Of a DNA stretch of 64,000 nucleotides, positions 37,290 to 49,392 are shown one piece after another (position 1 is the stretch's first letter; the number at the start of each line of letters is the position of its first letter). The stretch lies in assembly GCF_047675955.1 (NCBI RefSeq), contig NW_027327642.1, forward strand, positions 186,001-250,000. Direction: 5' to 3'. The position numbers were made by a program, and so were the translations under genes. The notes under the pieces are model-generated. The model did no database searches, was not told where the DNA came from, and saw nothing but the letters and a program-made list of their open reading frames with translations. The stretch is from Chlorocebus sabaeus (lineage: Eukaryota > Chordata > Mammalia > Primates > Cercopithecidae).

Positions 37290-38981
37290 AAGAAGCTTTC
37301 TGAGAATCTGCTCTGTGTTCTGTTAATTCATCACACAGAGTTACATCTTTCCCTTCAAGAAGCCTTTCGCTAATGCTGTTCCTGTGGAATTGGCAAAGGG
37401 ATATTTGGAAGCCCATAGAGGGCTATGGTGAATAAGAAAATATCTTCCGTTCAGAACTGGAAAGAAGCTTTCTGAGAAACTGCTCTGTGTTCTGATAATT
37501 CATCTCACAGAGTTACATCTTTCCCTTCAAGAAGCCTTTCGCTAAGTCTGTTCTTGTGGAATTGGCAAAGGGATATTTGGAAGCCCATACAGGGCTATGG
37601 TGAAAAAGGAAATATCTTCCGTTAAAAACTAGAAAGAAGCTTTCTGAGAAACTACTCTGTGTTCTGTTAATTCATCTCACAGAGTTACATCTTTCCCTTC
37701 AGGAATCCTTTCTCTAAGGCTGTTCTTGTGGAATTGGCAAAGGGATATTTGGAGCCCATACAGGGCTATGGTGAAAAAGGAAATATCTTCCGTTCAAAAC
37801 TGGAAAGAAGCTTTCTGAGAAACTGCTCTGTGTTCTCTTAATTCATCTCACAAAGTTACATTTTTCCCTTAAGGAAGCCTTTCGCTGAGGCTGTTCTTGT
37901 GGAATTGGCACAGGGATATTTGGAAGCCCATAGACGGCAATGGTGAAAAAGGAAATATCTTCCGTTCAAAACTGGAAAGAAGCTTTCTGAGAAACTGCTC
38001 TGTGTTCTCTTAATTCATCTCACAGAGTTACATCTTTCCCTTCAAGAAACCTTTCGCTAAAGCTGTTCTTGTGGAATTGGCAAAGGGATATTTGGAAGCC
38101 CATAGAGGGCTATGGTGAAACAGGAAATATCTTCCGTTCAAAACTGGAAAGAAGCTTTCAGAGAAACTGCTCTGTGTTCTGTTAATTCATCTCACAGAGT
38201 TACATCTTTCCCTTCCGGAATCCTTTCGCTAAGACTGTTCTTCTGGAATTGGAAAAGGGATATTTGGAAGCCCATAGAGGGCTATGGTGAAAAAGGAAAT
38301 ATCTTCCGTTCAAAACTGGAAAGAAGCTTTCTGAGAAACTGCTGTGTGTTCTCTTAATTCATCTCACAAACTTACATCTTTCCCTTCAAGAAGCCTTTCG
38401 CTAAGGCTGTTCTTGTGGAATTGGCAAAGGGATATTTGGAAGCCCTTAGAGGGCTATGGTGAAACAGGAAATATCTTCCGTTCAAAACTGGAAAGAAGCT
38501 TTCAGAGAATCTGCTCTTTGTTCTGTTAATTCATCTCACAGAGTTACATCTTTCCCTTCAAGAAGCCTTTCGCTAAGGCTCCTCTTGTGGAATTGGCAAA
38601 GGGATATTTGGAAGCCCATAGAGGGCTATGGTGAAACTGGAAACATCTTCCGTTCAAAACCGGAAAGAAGATTTCTGAGAAACTGCTCTGTGTAATGTTA
38701 ATTCATCTCACAGAGTTACATCTTTCCCTTCAGGAATCCTTTCGCTAAGGCTGTTCTTGTGGAATTGGCAAAGGGATATTTGGAAGCCCATAGAGGGCTA
38801 TGGTGAAAAAGGAAATATCTTCCGTTCAAAACTGGAAAGAAGCTTTCTGAGAAACTGCTGTGTGTTCTCTTAATTCATCTCACAAAGTTACATCTTTCCC
38901 TTCAAGAAGCCTTTCGCTAAGGCTGTTCTTGTGGAATTGGCAAAGGGATATTTGGAAGCCAATAGAGGGCTATGGTGAAAC

Positions 38982-39019
38982 AGGAAATATCTTCCGTTCA
39001 AAACTGGAAAGAAGCTTTC
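38982..39019 (+). other. Unequal-exchange junction, loss of 2 monomers (344 bp)
   Basis: The left marker is gtgaaacagg (c at 38,981), the right marker tctgaggaacttc (t at 39,020). It lies inside the second 13-monomer block and removes one near-CENP-B-box monomer. Confidence 0.85.
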
Positions 39020-39163
39020 TGAGGAACTTCTCTGTATTCTGTTAATTCATCTCACAGAGTTACATCGTTCCCTTCAGTAAGCCTTTCGCTAAGGCTGTTC
39101 TTGTGGAATTTGCAAAGGGATATTTGAAAGCCCATAGAGGGCTATGGTGAAAAAGGAAATATC

Positions 39164-39180
39164 TTCCGTTCAAAACGGGA
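39164..39180 (+). promoter_or_regulatory. Near-CENP-B box (HOR copy 5, site 4)
   Basis: Equivalent of 3,928. The counterpart of site 3 was removed by the two-monomer loss at about 39,000. Confidence 0.45.
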
Positions 39181-41875
39181 AAGAAGCTTTCTGAGAATCT
39201 GCTCTGTGTTCTGTTAATTCATCACACAGAGTTACATCTTTCCCTTCAAGAAGCCTTTCGCTAATGCTGTTCCTGTGGAATTGGCAAAGGGATATTTGGA
39301 AGCCCATAGAGGGCTATGGTGAATAAGAAAATATCTTCCGTTCAGAACTGGAAAGAAGCTTTCTGAGAAACTGCTCTGTGTTCTGATAATTCATCTCACA
39401 GAGTTACATCTTTCCCTTCAAGAAGCCTTTCGCTAAGTCTGTTCTTGTGGAATTGGCAAAGGGATATTTGGAAGCCCATACAGGGCTATGGTGAAAAAGG
39501 AAATATCTTCCGTTAAAAACTAGAAAGAAGCTTTCTGAGAAACTACTCTGTGTTCTGTTAATTCATCTCACAGAGTTACATCTTTCCCTTCAGGAATCCT
39601 TTCTCTAAGGCTGTTCTTGTGGAATTGGCAAAGGGATATTTGGAGCCCATACAGGGCTATGGTGAAAAAGGAAATATCTTCCGTTCAAAACTGGAAAGAA
39701 GCTTTCTGAGAAACTGCTCTGTGTTCTCTTAATTCATCTCACAAAGTTACATTTTTCCCTTAAGGAAGCCTTTCGCTGAGGCTGTTCTTGTGGAATTGGC
39801 ACAGGGATATTTGGAAGCCCATAGACGGCAATGGTGAAAAAGGAAATATCTTCCGTTCAAAACTGGAAAGAAGCTTTCTGAGAAACTGCTCTGTGTTCTC
39901 TTAATTCATCTCACAGAGTTACATCTTTCCCTTCAAGAAACCTTTCGCTAAAGCTGTTCTTGTGGAATTGGCAAAGGGATATTTGGAAGCCCATAGAGGG
40001 CTATGGTGAAACAGGAAATATCTTCCGTTCAAAACTGGAAAGAAGCTTTCAGAGAAACTGCTCTGTGTTCTGTTAATTCATCTCACAGAGTTACATCTTT
40101 CCCTTCCGGAATCCTTTCGCTAAGACTGTTCTTCTGGAATTGGAAAAGGGATATTTGGAAGCCCATAGAGGGCTATGGTGAAAAAGGAAATATCTTCCGT
40201 TCAAAACTGGAAAGAAGCTTTCTGAGAAACTGCTGTGTGTTCTCTTAATTCATCTCACAAACTTACATCTTTCCCTTCAAGAAGCCTTTCGCTAAGGCTG
40301 TTCTTGTGGAATTGGCAAAGGGATATTTGGAAGCCCTTAGAGGGCTATGGTGAAACAGGAAATATCTTCCGTTCAAAACTGGAAAGAAGCTTTCAGAGAA
40401 TCTGCTCTTTGTTCTGTTAATTCATCTCACAGAGTTACATCTTTCCCTTCAAGAAGCCTTTCGCTAAGGCTCCTCTTGTGGAATTGGCAAAGGGATATTT
40501 GGAAGCCCATAGAGGGCTATGGTGAAAAAGGAAATATCTTCCGTTCAAAACTGGAAAGAAGCTTTCTGAGTAACTGCTCTGTGTTCTGTTAATTCATCTC
40601 ACAGAGTTACATCTTTCCCTTCAAGAAGCTTTTCGCTAAGGCTGTTCTTGTGGAATTGGCAAAGGGATATTTGGAAGGCCACAGAGAGCTGTGGTGAAAA
40701 AGGAATTATCTTCCGTTCAGAACTGGAAAGAAGCTTTCTGAGAAACTTCTCTGTGTTCTGTTAATTCATTTCACAGAGTTACATCTTTCCCTTCAAGAAG
40801 CCTTTCGCTAACGCTGTTCTTGTGGAATTGGCAAAGGGATATTTGGAAGCCCTTAGAAGGCTATGTTGAAAAAGGAAATATCTTCCGTTGAAAACTGGAA
40901 AGAAGCTTTCTGAGGAACTGCTCTGTGTTCTGTCAATTCATCTCACAGAGTTACATCTTTCCCTTCAAGAAGCTTTTCGCTAAGGCTGTTCTTGTGGAAT
41001 TGGCAAAGGAACATTTGGAAGCCCATAGAGGGCTATGGTGAAAAAGGAAATATCTTCCGTTCAAAACTGGAAAGAAGCTTTCTGAGAAACTGCTCTGTGT
41101 TCTGTTAATTCATCTCACAGAGTTACATCTTTCCCTTCAAGAAGCCTTTCGCCAAGTCTGTTCTTGTGGAATTGGCAAAAAGATATTTGGAAGCCCATAG
41201 AGGGCTATGGTGAAACAGGAAATATCTTCCGTTCAAAACTGGAAAGAAGCTTTCAGAGAAACTGTTCTGTGTTCTGTTAATTCATCTCACAGAGTTACAT
41301 CTTTCCCTTCAGGAAGCCTTTCGCTTAGGCTGTTCTTGTGGATTTAGCAAAGGGATATTTGGAAGCCCATAGAGGGCTATGGTGAAAAAGGAAATATCTT
41401 CCGTTCAAAACTGGAAAGAAGCTTTCTGAGAACCTGCTCTGTGTTCTGTTAATTCATCTCACAGAGTTACATCTTTCCCTTCAAGAACCCTTTCGCTAAG
41501 GCTGTTCTTGTGGAATTGGCAAAGGGATATTTGGAAGGCCACAGAGAGCTATGGTGAAAAAGGAAATATCTTCCGTTCAGACCTTTAAAGAAGCTTTCTG
41601 AGAAACTTCTCTGTGTTCTGTTAATGCATTTCACAGAGTTACATCTTTCCCTTCAGGAAGCCTTTCGCTAAGGCTGTTCTTGTGGAATTGGCAAAGGGAT
41701 ATTTGGAAGCCCATAGAAGGCTATGTTGAAAAAGGAAATATCTTCCGTTCAAAACTGGAAAGAAGCTTTCTGAGAAACTGCTCTGTGTCCTGTTAATTCA
41801 TCTCACAGCGTTACATATTTCCCTTCAAGAAGCCTTTCGCTAAGTCTGTTCTTGTGGAATTGGCAAAGGGATATT

Positions 41876-41894
41876 TGGAAGCCCGTAGAGGGCT
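41876..41894 (+). other. Unequal-exchange junction, loss of 4 monomers (687 bp)
   Basis: The left flank follows copy 4 near 32,600 (taagtctg) and the right flank follows copy 4 near 33,290 (ccgttcgaaac). The fused monomer has cccgtagagg, found in neither parent but present in other monomers, so a second exchange or conversion patch is possible. Confidence 0.8.
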
Positions 41895-43084
41895 ATGGTG
41901 AAAAAGGAAATATCTTCCGTTCGAAACTGGAAAGAAGCTTTCTGAGAAACTGCTCTGTGTTCTGTTAATTCAACTCACCGAGTTACATCTTTCCCTTAAG
42001 AAGCCTTTCGCTATGGCTGTTCTTGCGGAATTGGCAAAGGGATATTTGGAAGCCCATAGAGGGCTATGGTGAAAAAGGAAATATCTTCCGTTCAAAACTG
42101 GAAAGAAGCTTTCTGAGAAACTGCTCTGTGTTCTGTTAATTCATCTCACAGAGTTACATCTTTCCCTTCAGGAAGCCTTTCGCTAAGGCTGTTCTTGTGG
42201 AATTGGCCAAGGGATATTTGGAAGCCCATAGAGGGCTATGGTGAAAAAGGAAATATCTTCCGTTCAAAACTGGAAAGAAGCTTTCTGAGAAACTCCTCTG
42301 TGTTCTGTTAATTCATCTCACAGAGTTACATCTTTCCCTTCAAGAAGCCTTTCGCTAAGGCTGTTCTTGTGGAATTGGCAAAGGGATATTTGGAAGCCCG
42401 TAGAGGGCTATGGTGAAAAAGGAAATATCTTCCGTTCAAAACTGGAAAGAAACTTTCTGAGAAACTGCTCTGTGTTCTGTTAATTCATCTCACAGAGTTA
42501 CATCTTTCCCTTCAAGAAGCCTTTCGCTAAGGCTGTTCTTGTGGAATTGGCAAAGGGATATTTGGAAGGCCACAGAGAGCTATGGTGAAAAAGGAAATAT
42601 CTTCCGTTCAGAACTGGAAAGAACCATTCTGAGAAACTGCTCTGTGTTCTGTTAATTCATCTCACAGAGTTACATCTTTCCCTTCAGAAAACCTTTCGCT
42701 AAGGCTGTTCTTGTGGAATTGGCAAAGGGATATTTGGAAGCCCATAGAGGGCTATGGTGAAAAAGGAAATAACTTCCGTTCAAAACTGGAAAGAAGCATT
42801 CTGAGAAACTGCTGTGTGTTCTCTTAATTCATCTCACAAAGTTACATCTTTCCCTTCAAGAAGCCTTTCGCTAAGGCTGTTCTTGTGGAATTGGCAAAGG
42901 GATATTTGGAAGCCCATAGAGGGCTATTGTGAAACAGGAAATATCTTCCGTTCAAAACTGGAAAGAAGCTTTCAGAGAAACTGCTCTGTGTTCTGTTAAT
43001 TCATCTCACAGAGTGACATCTTTCCCTTCAAGAAGCCTTTCGCTAAGGCTGTTCTTGTGGAATTGGCAAAGGGATATTTGGAAG

Positions 43085-43784
43085 CCCGTAGAGGGCTATG
43101 GTGAAAAAGGAAATATCTTCCGTTCAAAACTGGAAAGAAGCTTTCTGAGAAACTGCGCTGTGTACTGTTAATTCATCTCACAGAGTTACATCTTTCCCTT
43201 CAAGAAGCCTTTCGCTAAGGCTGTTTTTGTGGAATTGGCAAAGGGATATTTGGAAGGCCACAGAGAGCTATGGTGAAAAAGGAAATATCTTCCGTTCAGA
43301 ACTGAAAAGAAGCTTTCTGAGAAACTTCTCTGTGTTCTGTTAATTCATCTCACAGAGTTACATCTTTCCCTTCAGGAAGCTTTTCGCTAAGGCTGTTCTT
43401 GTGGAATTGGCAAAGGGATATTTGGAAGCCCACAGAGGGCTATGGTGAAAAAGGAAATATCTTCCGTTCAGAACTGGAAAGAAGCTTTCTGAGAAACTGC
43501 TCGGTGCTCTGTTAATTCATCTCACAGAGTTACATCTTTCCCTTCAAAAGCCTTTCGCTAAGGCTGTTCTTGTGGAATTGGCAAAGGGATATTTGGAAGC
43601 CCTTAGAGGGCTATGGTGAAAAAGGAAGTATCTTCCGTTTAAAACTGGAAAGAAGCTTTCTGAGAAACTGCTCTGTGTTCTCTTAATTCATCTCACAGAG
43701 TTACATCTTTCCCTTCAGGAAGCCTTTCGCTAAGGCTGTTCTTGTGGAATTGGCAAAGGGATATTTGGAAGCCCACAGAGGGCT
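43085..43784 (+). repeat. Shared module X in HOR copy 5
   Basis: Equivalent of 34,490-35,189 at +8,595. It sits about 250 bp before the zone 1/zone 2 transition and has gaagctttc near 43,478 where other zone-1 copies have gaaactttc. Confidence 0.85.
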
Positions 43785-43962
43785 ATGGTGAAAAATGAAA
43801 TATCTTCCGTTCAAAACTGGAAAGAAGCTTTCAGAGAAACTGCTCTGTGTTCTGTTAATTCATCTCACAGAGTTACATCTTTCCCTTCAAGAAGCCTTTC
43901 GCTAAGGCTGTTCTTGTGGAATTTGCAAAGGGATATTTGGAAGCCCATAGAGGGCTATGTTA

Positions 43963-44044
43963 AAGAAGGAAATATCTTCCGTTCAAAACTGGAAAGAAGC
44001 TTTCTGAGAAACTGCTCTGTGTTCTGTTAATTCATCTCACAGAG
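43963..44044 (+). other. Zone 1 / zone 2 transition
   Basis: The last zone-1-specific base is the a of gttaaagaagg at 43,962. The first zone-2-like feature is gagttacatc at 44,045 followed by aagcttttcgctgagg, where the zone-1 unit would have gagtaacatc and aagactgttcctg. The switch keeps the 172-bp phase and the orientation. Confidence 0.8.
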
Positions 44045-46296
44045 TTACATCTTTCCCTTCAAGAAGCTTTTCGCTGAGGCTGTTCTTGTGGAATTGGCAA
44101 AGGGATATTTGGAAGGCCACAGAGAGCTATGGTGAAAAAGGAAATATATTCCGTTCAGAACTGGAAAGAAGCTTTCTGAGAAACTTCTCTGTGTTCTGTT
44201 AATTCATCTCACAGAGTTACATCTTTCCCTTCAGGAAGCCTTTCGCTAAGGCTGTTCTTGTGGAATTGGCAAAGGGATATTTGGAAGCCCATAGAAGGCT
44301 ATGTTGAAAAAGGAAATATCTTCCGTTCAAAACTGGAAAGAAGCTTTCTGAGATACTGCTCTGTGTTCTGTTAATTCATCTCACAGAGTTACATCTTTCC
44401 CTTCAAGAAGCCTTTCGCTAAGGCTGTTCTTGTGGAAATGGCAAAGGGATATTTGGAATCCCATAGAGGGCTATGGTGAAAAAGGAAATATCTTCCGTTC
44501 AAAACTGGAAAGAAGCTTTCTGAGAAACTGCTCTGTGTTCTGTTAATTCATCTCACAGAGTTTCATCTTTCCCTTCAAGAAGCCTTTCGCTAAGGCTGTT
44601 CTTGTGGAATTGGCAAAGGGATATTTGGAAGGCCACAGAGAGCTATGTTGAAAAAGGAAATATCTTCCGTTCAGAACTGGAAAGAAGCTTTCTGATGAAC
44701 TTCTCTGTGTTCTGTTAATTCATCTCACAGAGTTACATCTTTCCCTTCAGGAAGCCTTTCGCTAAGGCTGTTCTTGTGGAATTGGCAAAGGGATATTTGG
44801 AAGCCCATAGAAGGCTATGTTGAAAAAGGAAATATCTTCCGTTCAACACTGGAAGGAAGCTTTCTGAGAAACTGCTGTGTGTTCTCTTAATTCATCTCAC
44901 AAAGTTACATCTTTCCCTTCAAGAAGCCTTTCGCTAAGGCTGTTCTTGTGGAATTGGCAAAGGGATATTTGGAAGCCTATAGAGGGCTATTGTGAAACAG
45001 GAAATATCTTCCGTTCAAAACTGGAAAGAAGCTTTCAGAGAAACTGCTCTGTGTTCTGTTAATTCATCTCACAGAGTTACATCTTTCCCTTCAAGAAGCC
45101 TTTCGCTAAGGCTGTTCTTGTGGAATTGGCAAGGGGATATTTTGAAGCCCGTAGAGGGCTATGGTGAAAAAGGAAATATCTTCCGTTCAAAACTGGAAAG
45201 AAGCTTTCTGAGAAACTGCTCTGTGTTCTGTTAATTCATCTCAGAGAGTTACATCTTTCCCTTCAAGAAGCCTTTCGCTAAGTCTGTTCTTGTGGAATTG
45301 GAAAAGGGATATTTGGAAGGCCACAGAGAGCTATGGTGAAAAAGGAAATATCTTCCGTTCAGAACTGGAAAGAAGCTTTCTGAGAATCTTCTCTGTGTTC
45401 TGTTAATTCATCTCACAGAGTTACATCTTTCCCTTCAGGAAGCTTTTCGCTAAGGCTGTTCTTGTGGAATTTTCAAAGGGATATTTGGAAGCCCACAGAG
45501 GGCTATGGTGAAAAAGGAAATATCTTCCGTTCAGAACTGGAAAGAAGCTTTCTGAGAAACTGCTCGGTGCTCTGTTAATTCATCTCACAGTGTTACATCT
45601 TTCCCTTCAAAAGACTTTCGCTAAGGCTGTTCTTGTGGAATTGGCAAAGGGATATTTGGAAGCCCATAGAGGGCTATGGTGAAAAAGGAAGTATCTTCCG
45701 TTTAAAACTGGAAAGAATCTTTCTGAGAAACTGCTCTGTGTTCTCTTAATTCATCTCACAGAGTTACATCTTTCCCTTCAGGAAGCCTTTCGCTAAGGCT
45801 GTTCTTGTGGAAATGGCAAAGGGATATTTGGAAGCCCATAGAGGGCTATGTTGAAAAAGGAAATATCTTCCGTTCAAAACTGGAAAGAAGCGTTCTGAGA
45901 AACTGCTCTGTGTTCTGTTAATTCATCTCAAAGAGTTACATCTTTCCCTTCAAGAAGCCTTTCGCTAAGGCTGTTCTTGTGGAAATGGCAAAGGGATATT
46001 TGGAAGCCCATAGAGGGCTATGGTGAAAAAGGAAATATCTTCCGTTCAAAACTGGAAAGAAGCTTTCTGAGAAACTGCTCTGTGTTCTGTTAATTCATCT
46101 CACAGAGTTACATCTTTCCCTTCAAGAAGCCTTTCGTTAAGACTGTTCTTGTGGAATTGGCAAAGGGATATTTGGAAGCCAATAGAGGACAATGGTCAAA
46201 AAGGAAATATCTTCCGATCAAAACTGGAAAGAAGCTTTCTGAGAAACTGCTCTGTGTTCTGTTAATTCATCTCACAGAGTTACATCTTTCCCTTCA
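44045..46296 (+). repeat. Zone 2 block I (~13 monomers)
   Basis: The part at 44,045-45,080 recurs at 49,200-50,240 (offset 5,157), and most of the block recurs from ~61,570 (offset 17,361-17,362). Distinct monomers include gagatactgc (44,350), aacactggaaggaag (44,845), aaggggatattttgaag (45,131), gaagcgttctg (45,888) and gaggacaatggtcaaaaagg (46,186). Confidence 0.78.
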
Positions 46297-47328
46297 GGAA
46301 TCCTTTCGCTAAGGCTGTTCTTGTGGAAATGGGAAAGGGATATTTGGAAGCCCATAGAGGGCTAGGGTGAAAAAGGAAATATCTTCCATTCAAAACTGGA
46401 AAGTAGCTTTCTGAGAAACTGCTGTGTGTTCTCCTAATTCATCTCACAAAGTTACATCTTTCCCTTCAAGAAGCCTTTCGCTAAGGCTGTTCTTTTGGAA
46501 TTGGCAAAGGGATATTTGGAAGCCCATAGAGGGCTATGGTGAAAAATGAAATATCTTCCGTTCAAAACTGGAAAGAAGCTTTCAGAGAAACTGCTCTGTG
46601 TTCTGTTAATTCATCTCACAGAGTGACATCTTTCCCTTCAAGAAGCCTTTCGCTAAGGCTGTTCTTGTGGAATTGGCAAAGGGATATTTGGAAGCCCGTA
46701 GAGGGCTATGGTGAAAAAGGAAATATCTTCCGTTCAAAACTGGAAAGAAGCTTTCTGAGAAACTGCGCTGTGTACTGTTAATTCATCTCACAGAGTTACA
46801 TCTTTCCCTTCAAGAAGCCTTTCGCTAAGGCGGTTCTTGTGGAATTGGCAAAGGGATATTTGGAAGGCCACAGAGAGCTATGGTGAAAAAGGAAATATCT
46901 TCCGTTCAGAACTGGAAAGAAGCTTTCTGATAAACTTCTCTGTGTTCTGTTAATTCATCTCACAGAGTTACATCTTTCCCTTCAGGAAGCCTTTCGCTAA
47001 GGCTGTTCTTGTGGAATTGGCAAAGGGATATTTGGAAGCCCATAGAAGGCTATGTTGAAAAAGGAAATATCTTCCGTTCAACCCTGGAAGGAAGCTTTCT
47101 GAGAAACTGCTGTGTGTTCTCTTAATTCATCTCACAAAGTTACATCTTTCCCTTCAAGAAGCCTTTCGCTAAGGCTGTTCTTGTGGAATTGGCAAAGGGA
47201 TATTTGGAAGCCTATAGAGGGCTATTGTGAAACAGGAAATATCTTCCGTTCAAAACTGGAAAGAAGCTTTCAGAGAAACTGCTCTGTGTTCTGTTAATTC
47301 ATCTCACAGAGTTACATCTTTCCCTTCA
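46297..47328 (+). repeat. Zone 2 six-monomer block (1,032 bp)
   Basis: It begins at the landmark monomer, and its first ~525 bp recur directly downstream at 47,329 (offset exactly 1,032). Its latter half (46,850-47,326) instead repeats 44,615-45,080 at offset 2,235. The block is therefore a mosaic of two sources. Confidence 0.8.
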
Positions 47329-47726
47329 GGAATCCTTTCGCTAAGGCTGTTCTTGTGGAAATGGGAAAGGGATATTTGGAAGCCCATAGAGGGCTAGGGT
47401 GAAAAAGGAAATATCTTCCATTCAAAACTGGAAAGTAGCTTTCTGAGAAACTGCTGTGTGTTCTCCTAATTCATCTCACAAAGTTACATCTTTCCCTTCA
47501 AGAAGCCTTTCGCTAAGGCTGTTCTTGTGGAATTGGCAAAGGGATATTTGGAAGCCCATAGAGGGCTATGGTGAAAAATGAAATATCTTCCGTTCAAAAC
47601 TGGAAAGAAGCTTTCAGAGAAACTGCTCTGTGTTCTGTTAATTCATCTCACAGAGTGACATCTTTCCCTTCAAGAAGCCTTTCGCTAAGGCTGTTCTTGT
47701 GGAATTGGCAAAGGGATATTTGGAAG

Positions 47727-48426
47727 CCCGTAGAGGGCTATGGTGAAAAAGGAAATATCTTCCGTTCAAAACTGGAAAGAAGCTTTCTGAGAAACTGCGC
47801 TGTGTACTGTTAATTCATCTCACAGAGTTACATCTTTCCCTTCAAGAAGCCTTTCGCTAAGGCTGTTTTTGTGGAATTGGCAAAGGGATATTTGGAAGGC
47901 CACAGAGAGCTATGGTGAAAAAGGAAATATCTTCCGTTCAGAACTGAAAAGAAGCTTTCTGAGAAACTTCTCTGTGTTCTGTTAATTCATCTCACAGAGT
48001 TACATCTTTCCCTTCAGGAAGCTTTTCGCTAAGGCTGTTCTTGTGGAATTGGCAAAGGGATATTTGGAAGCCCACAGAGGGCTATGGTGAAAAAGGAAAT
48101 ATCTTCCGTTCAGAACTGGAAAGAAGCTTTCTGAGAAACTGCTCGGTGCTCTGTTAATTCATCTCACAGAGTTACATCTTTCCCTTCAAAAGCCTTTCGC
48201 TAAGGCTGTTCTTGTGGAATTGGCAAAGGGATATTTGGAAGCCCTTAGAGGGCTATGGTGAAAAAGGAAGTATCTTCCGTTTAAAACTGGAAAGAAGCTT
48301 TCTGAGAAACTGCTCTGTGTTCTCTTAATTCATCTCACAGAGTTACATCTTTCCCTTCAGGAAGCCTTTCGCTAAGGCTGTTCTTGTGGAATTGGCAAAG
48401 GGATATTTGGAAGCCCACAGAGGGCT
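47727..48426 (+). repeat. Shared module X in zone 2, complete
   Basis: Aligns with 8,536-9,235 at +39,191 with all markers in order. Downstream it joins a second ggtgctctg / cttcaaaagac monomer instead of the zone-1 continuation. Confidence 0.83.
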
Positions 48427-49048
48427 ATGGTGAAAAAGGAAATATCTTCCGTTCAGAACTGGAAAGAAGCTTTCTGAGAAACTGCTCGGTGCTCTGTTAA
48501 TTCATCTCACAGAGTTACATCTTTCCCTTCAAAAGACTTTCGCTAAGGCTGTTCTTGTGGAATTGGCCAAGGGATATTTGGAAGCCCATAGAGGGCTATG
48601 GTGAAAAAGGAAATATCTTCCATTCAAAACTGGAAAGAAGCTTTCTGAGAAAGTGCTGTGTGTTCTCCTAATTCATCTCACAAAGTTACATCTTTCCCTT
48701 CAAGAAGCCTTTCGCTAAGGCTGTTCTTGTGGAATTGGCAAAGGGATATTTGGAATCCCATAGAGGGCTATGGTGAAAAATGAAATATCTTCCGTTCAAA
48801 ACTGGAAAGAAGCTTTCTGAGAAACTGCTCTGTGTTCTGTTAATTCATCTCACAGAGTTACATCTTTCCCTTCAAGAAGCCTTTCGCTAAGGCTGTTCTT
48901 GTGGAATTTGCAAAGGGATATTTGGAAGCCCATAGAGGGCTATGTTGAAGAAGGAAATATCTTCCGTTCAAAACTGGAAAGAAGCTTTCTGAGAAACTGC
49001 TCTGTGTTCTGTTAATTCATCTCACAGAGTTACATCTTTCCCTTCAAG

Positions 49049-49392
49049 AAGCTTTTCGCTAAGGCTGTTCTTGTGGAATTGGCAAAGGGATATTTGGAAG
49101 GCCACAGAGAGCTATGGTGAAAAAGGAAATATATTCCGTTCAGAACTGGAAAGAAGCTTTCTGAGAAACTGCTCTGTGTTCTGTTAATTCATCTCACAGA
49201 GTTACATCTTTCCCTTCAAGAAGCTTTTCGCTAAGGCTGTTCTTGTGGAATTGGCAAAGGGATATTTGGAAGGCCACAGAGAGCTATGGTGAAAAAGGAA
49301 ATATATTCCGTTCAGAACTGGAAAGAAGCTTTCTGAGAAACTTCTCTGTGTTCTGTTAATTCATCTCACAGAGTTACATCTTTCCCTTCAGG
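49049..49392 (+). repeat. Single-monomer tandem duplication in unit A
   Basis: Two adjacent 172-bp monomers both carry aagcttttcgc, ggaaggccacagagagc and aaatatattccg. They differ near the end (aactgctctg then aacttctctg). Block I has only one such monomer at 44,064. Confidence 0.82.

Larger units (their letters stand above)
36377..38611 (+). repeat. 13-monomer block, first copy (HOR copy 5)
   Basis: Equivalent of 797-3,031 at +35,580; it contains the private cluster ctattgttaaaaaag near 37,250, which breaks the A box of that monomer. Confidence 0.86.
38612..40502 (+). repeat. 13-monomer block, second copy, 11 monomers left (HOR copy 5)
   Basis: Equivalent of 3,032-5,266, but 344 bp (two monomers) shorter because of the fusion within 38,982-39,019. 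Confidence 0.86.
35581..44044 (+). repeat. HOR copy 5, truncated, with 2- and 4-monomer losses
   Basis: It is collinear with copy 4 at +9,626, then +9,282 after about 39,000 (344 bp lost), then +8,595 after about 41,880 (687 bp lost). It stops matching the unit between 43,963 and 44,044, about three monomers before the expected end. Private variants cluster near 37,100 (atatgttccg) and 37,250 (ctattgttaaaaaag). Toward its end it resembles zone 2 more than the other copies do, for example gagtgacatc near 43,013 where copies 1-4 have gagggacatc. Confidence 0.9.
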
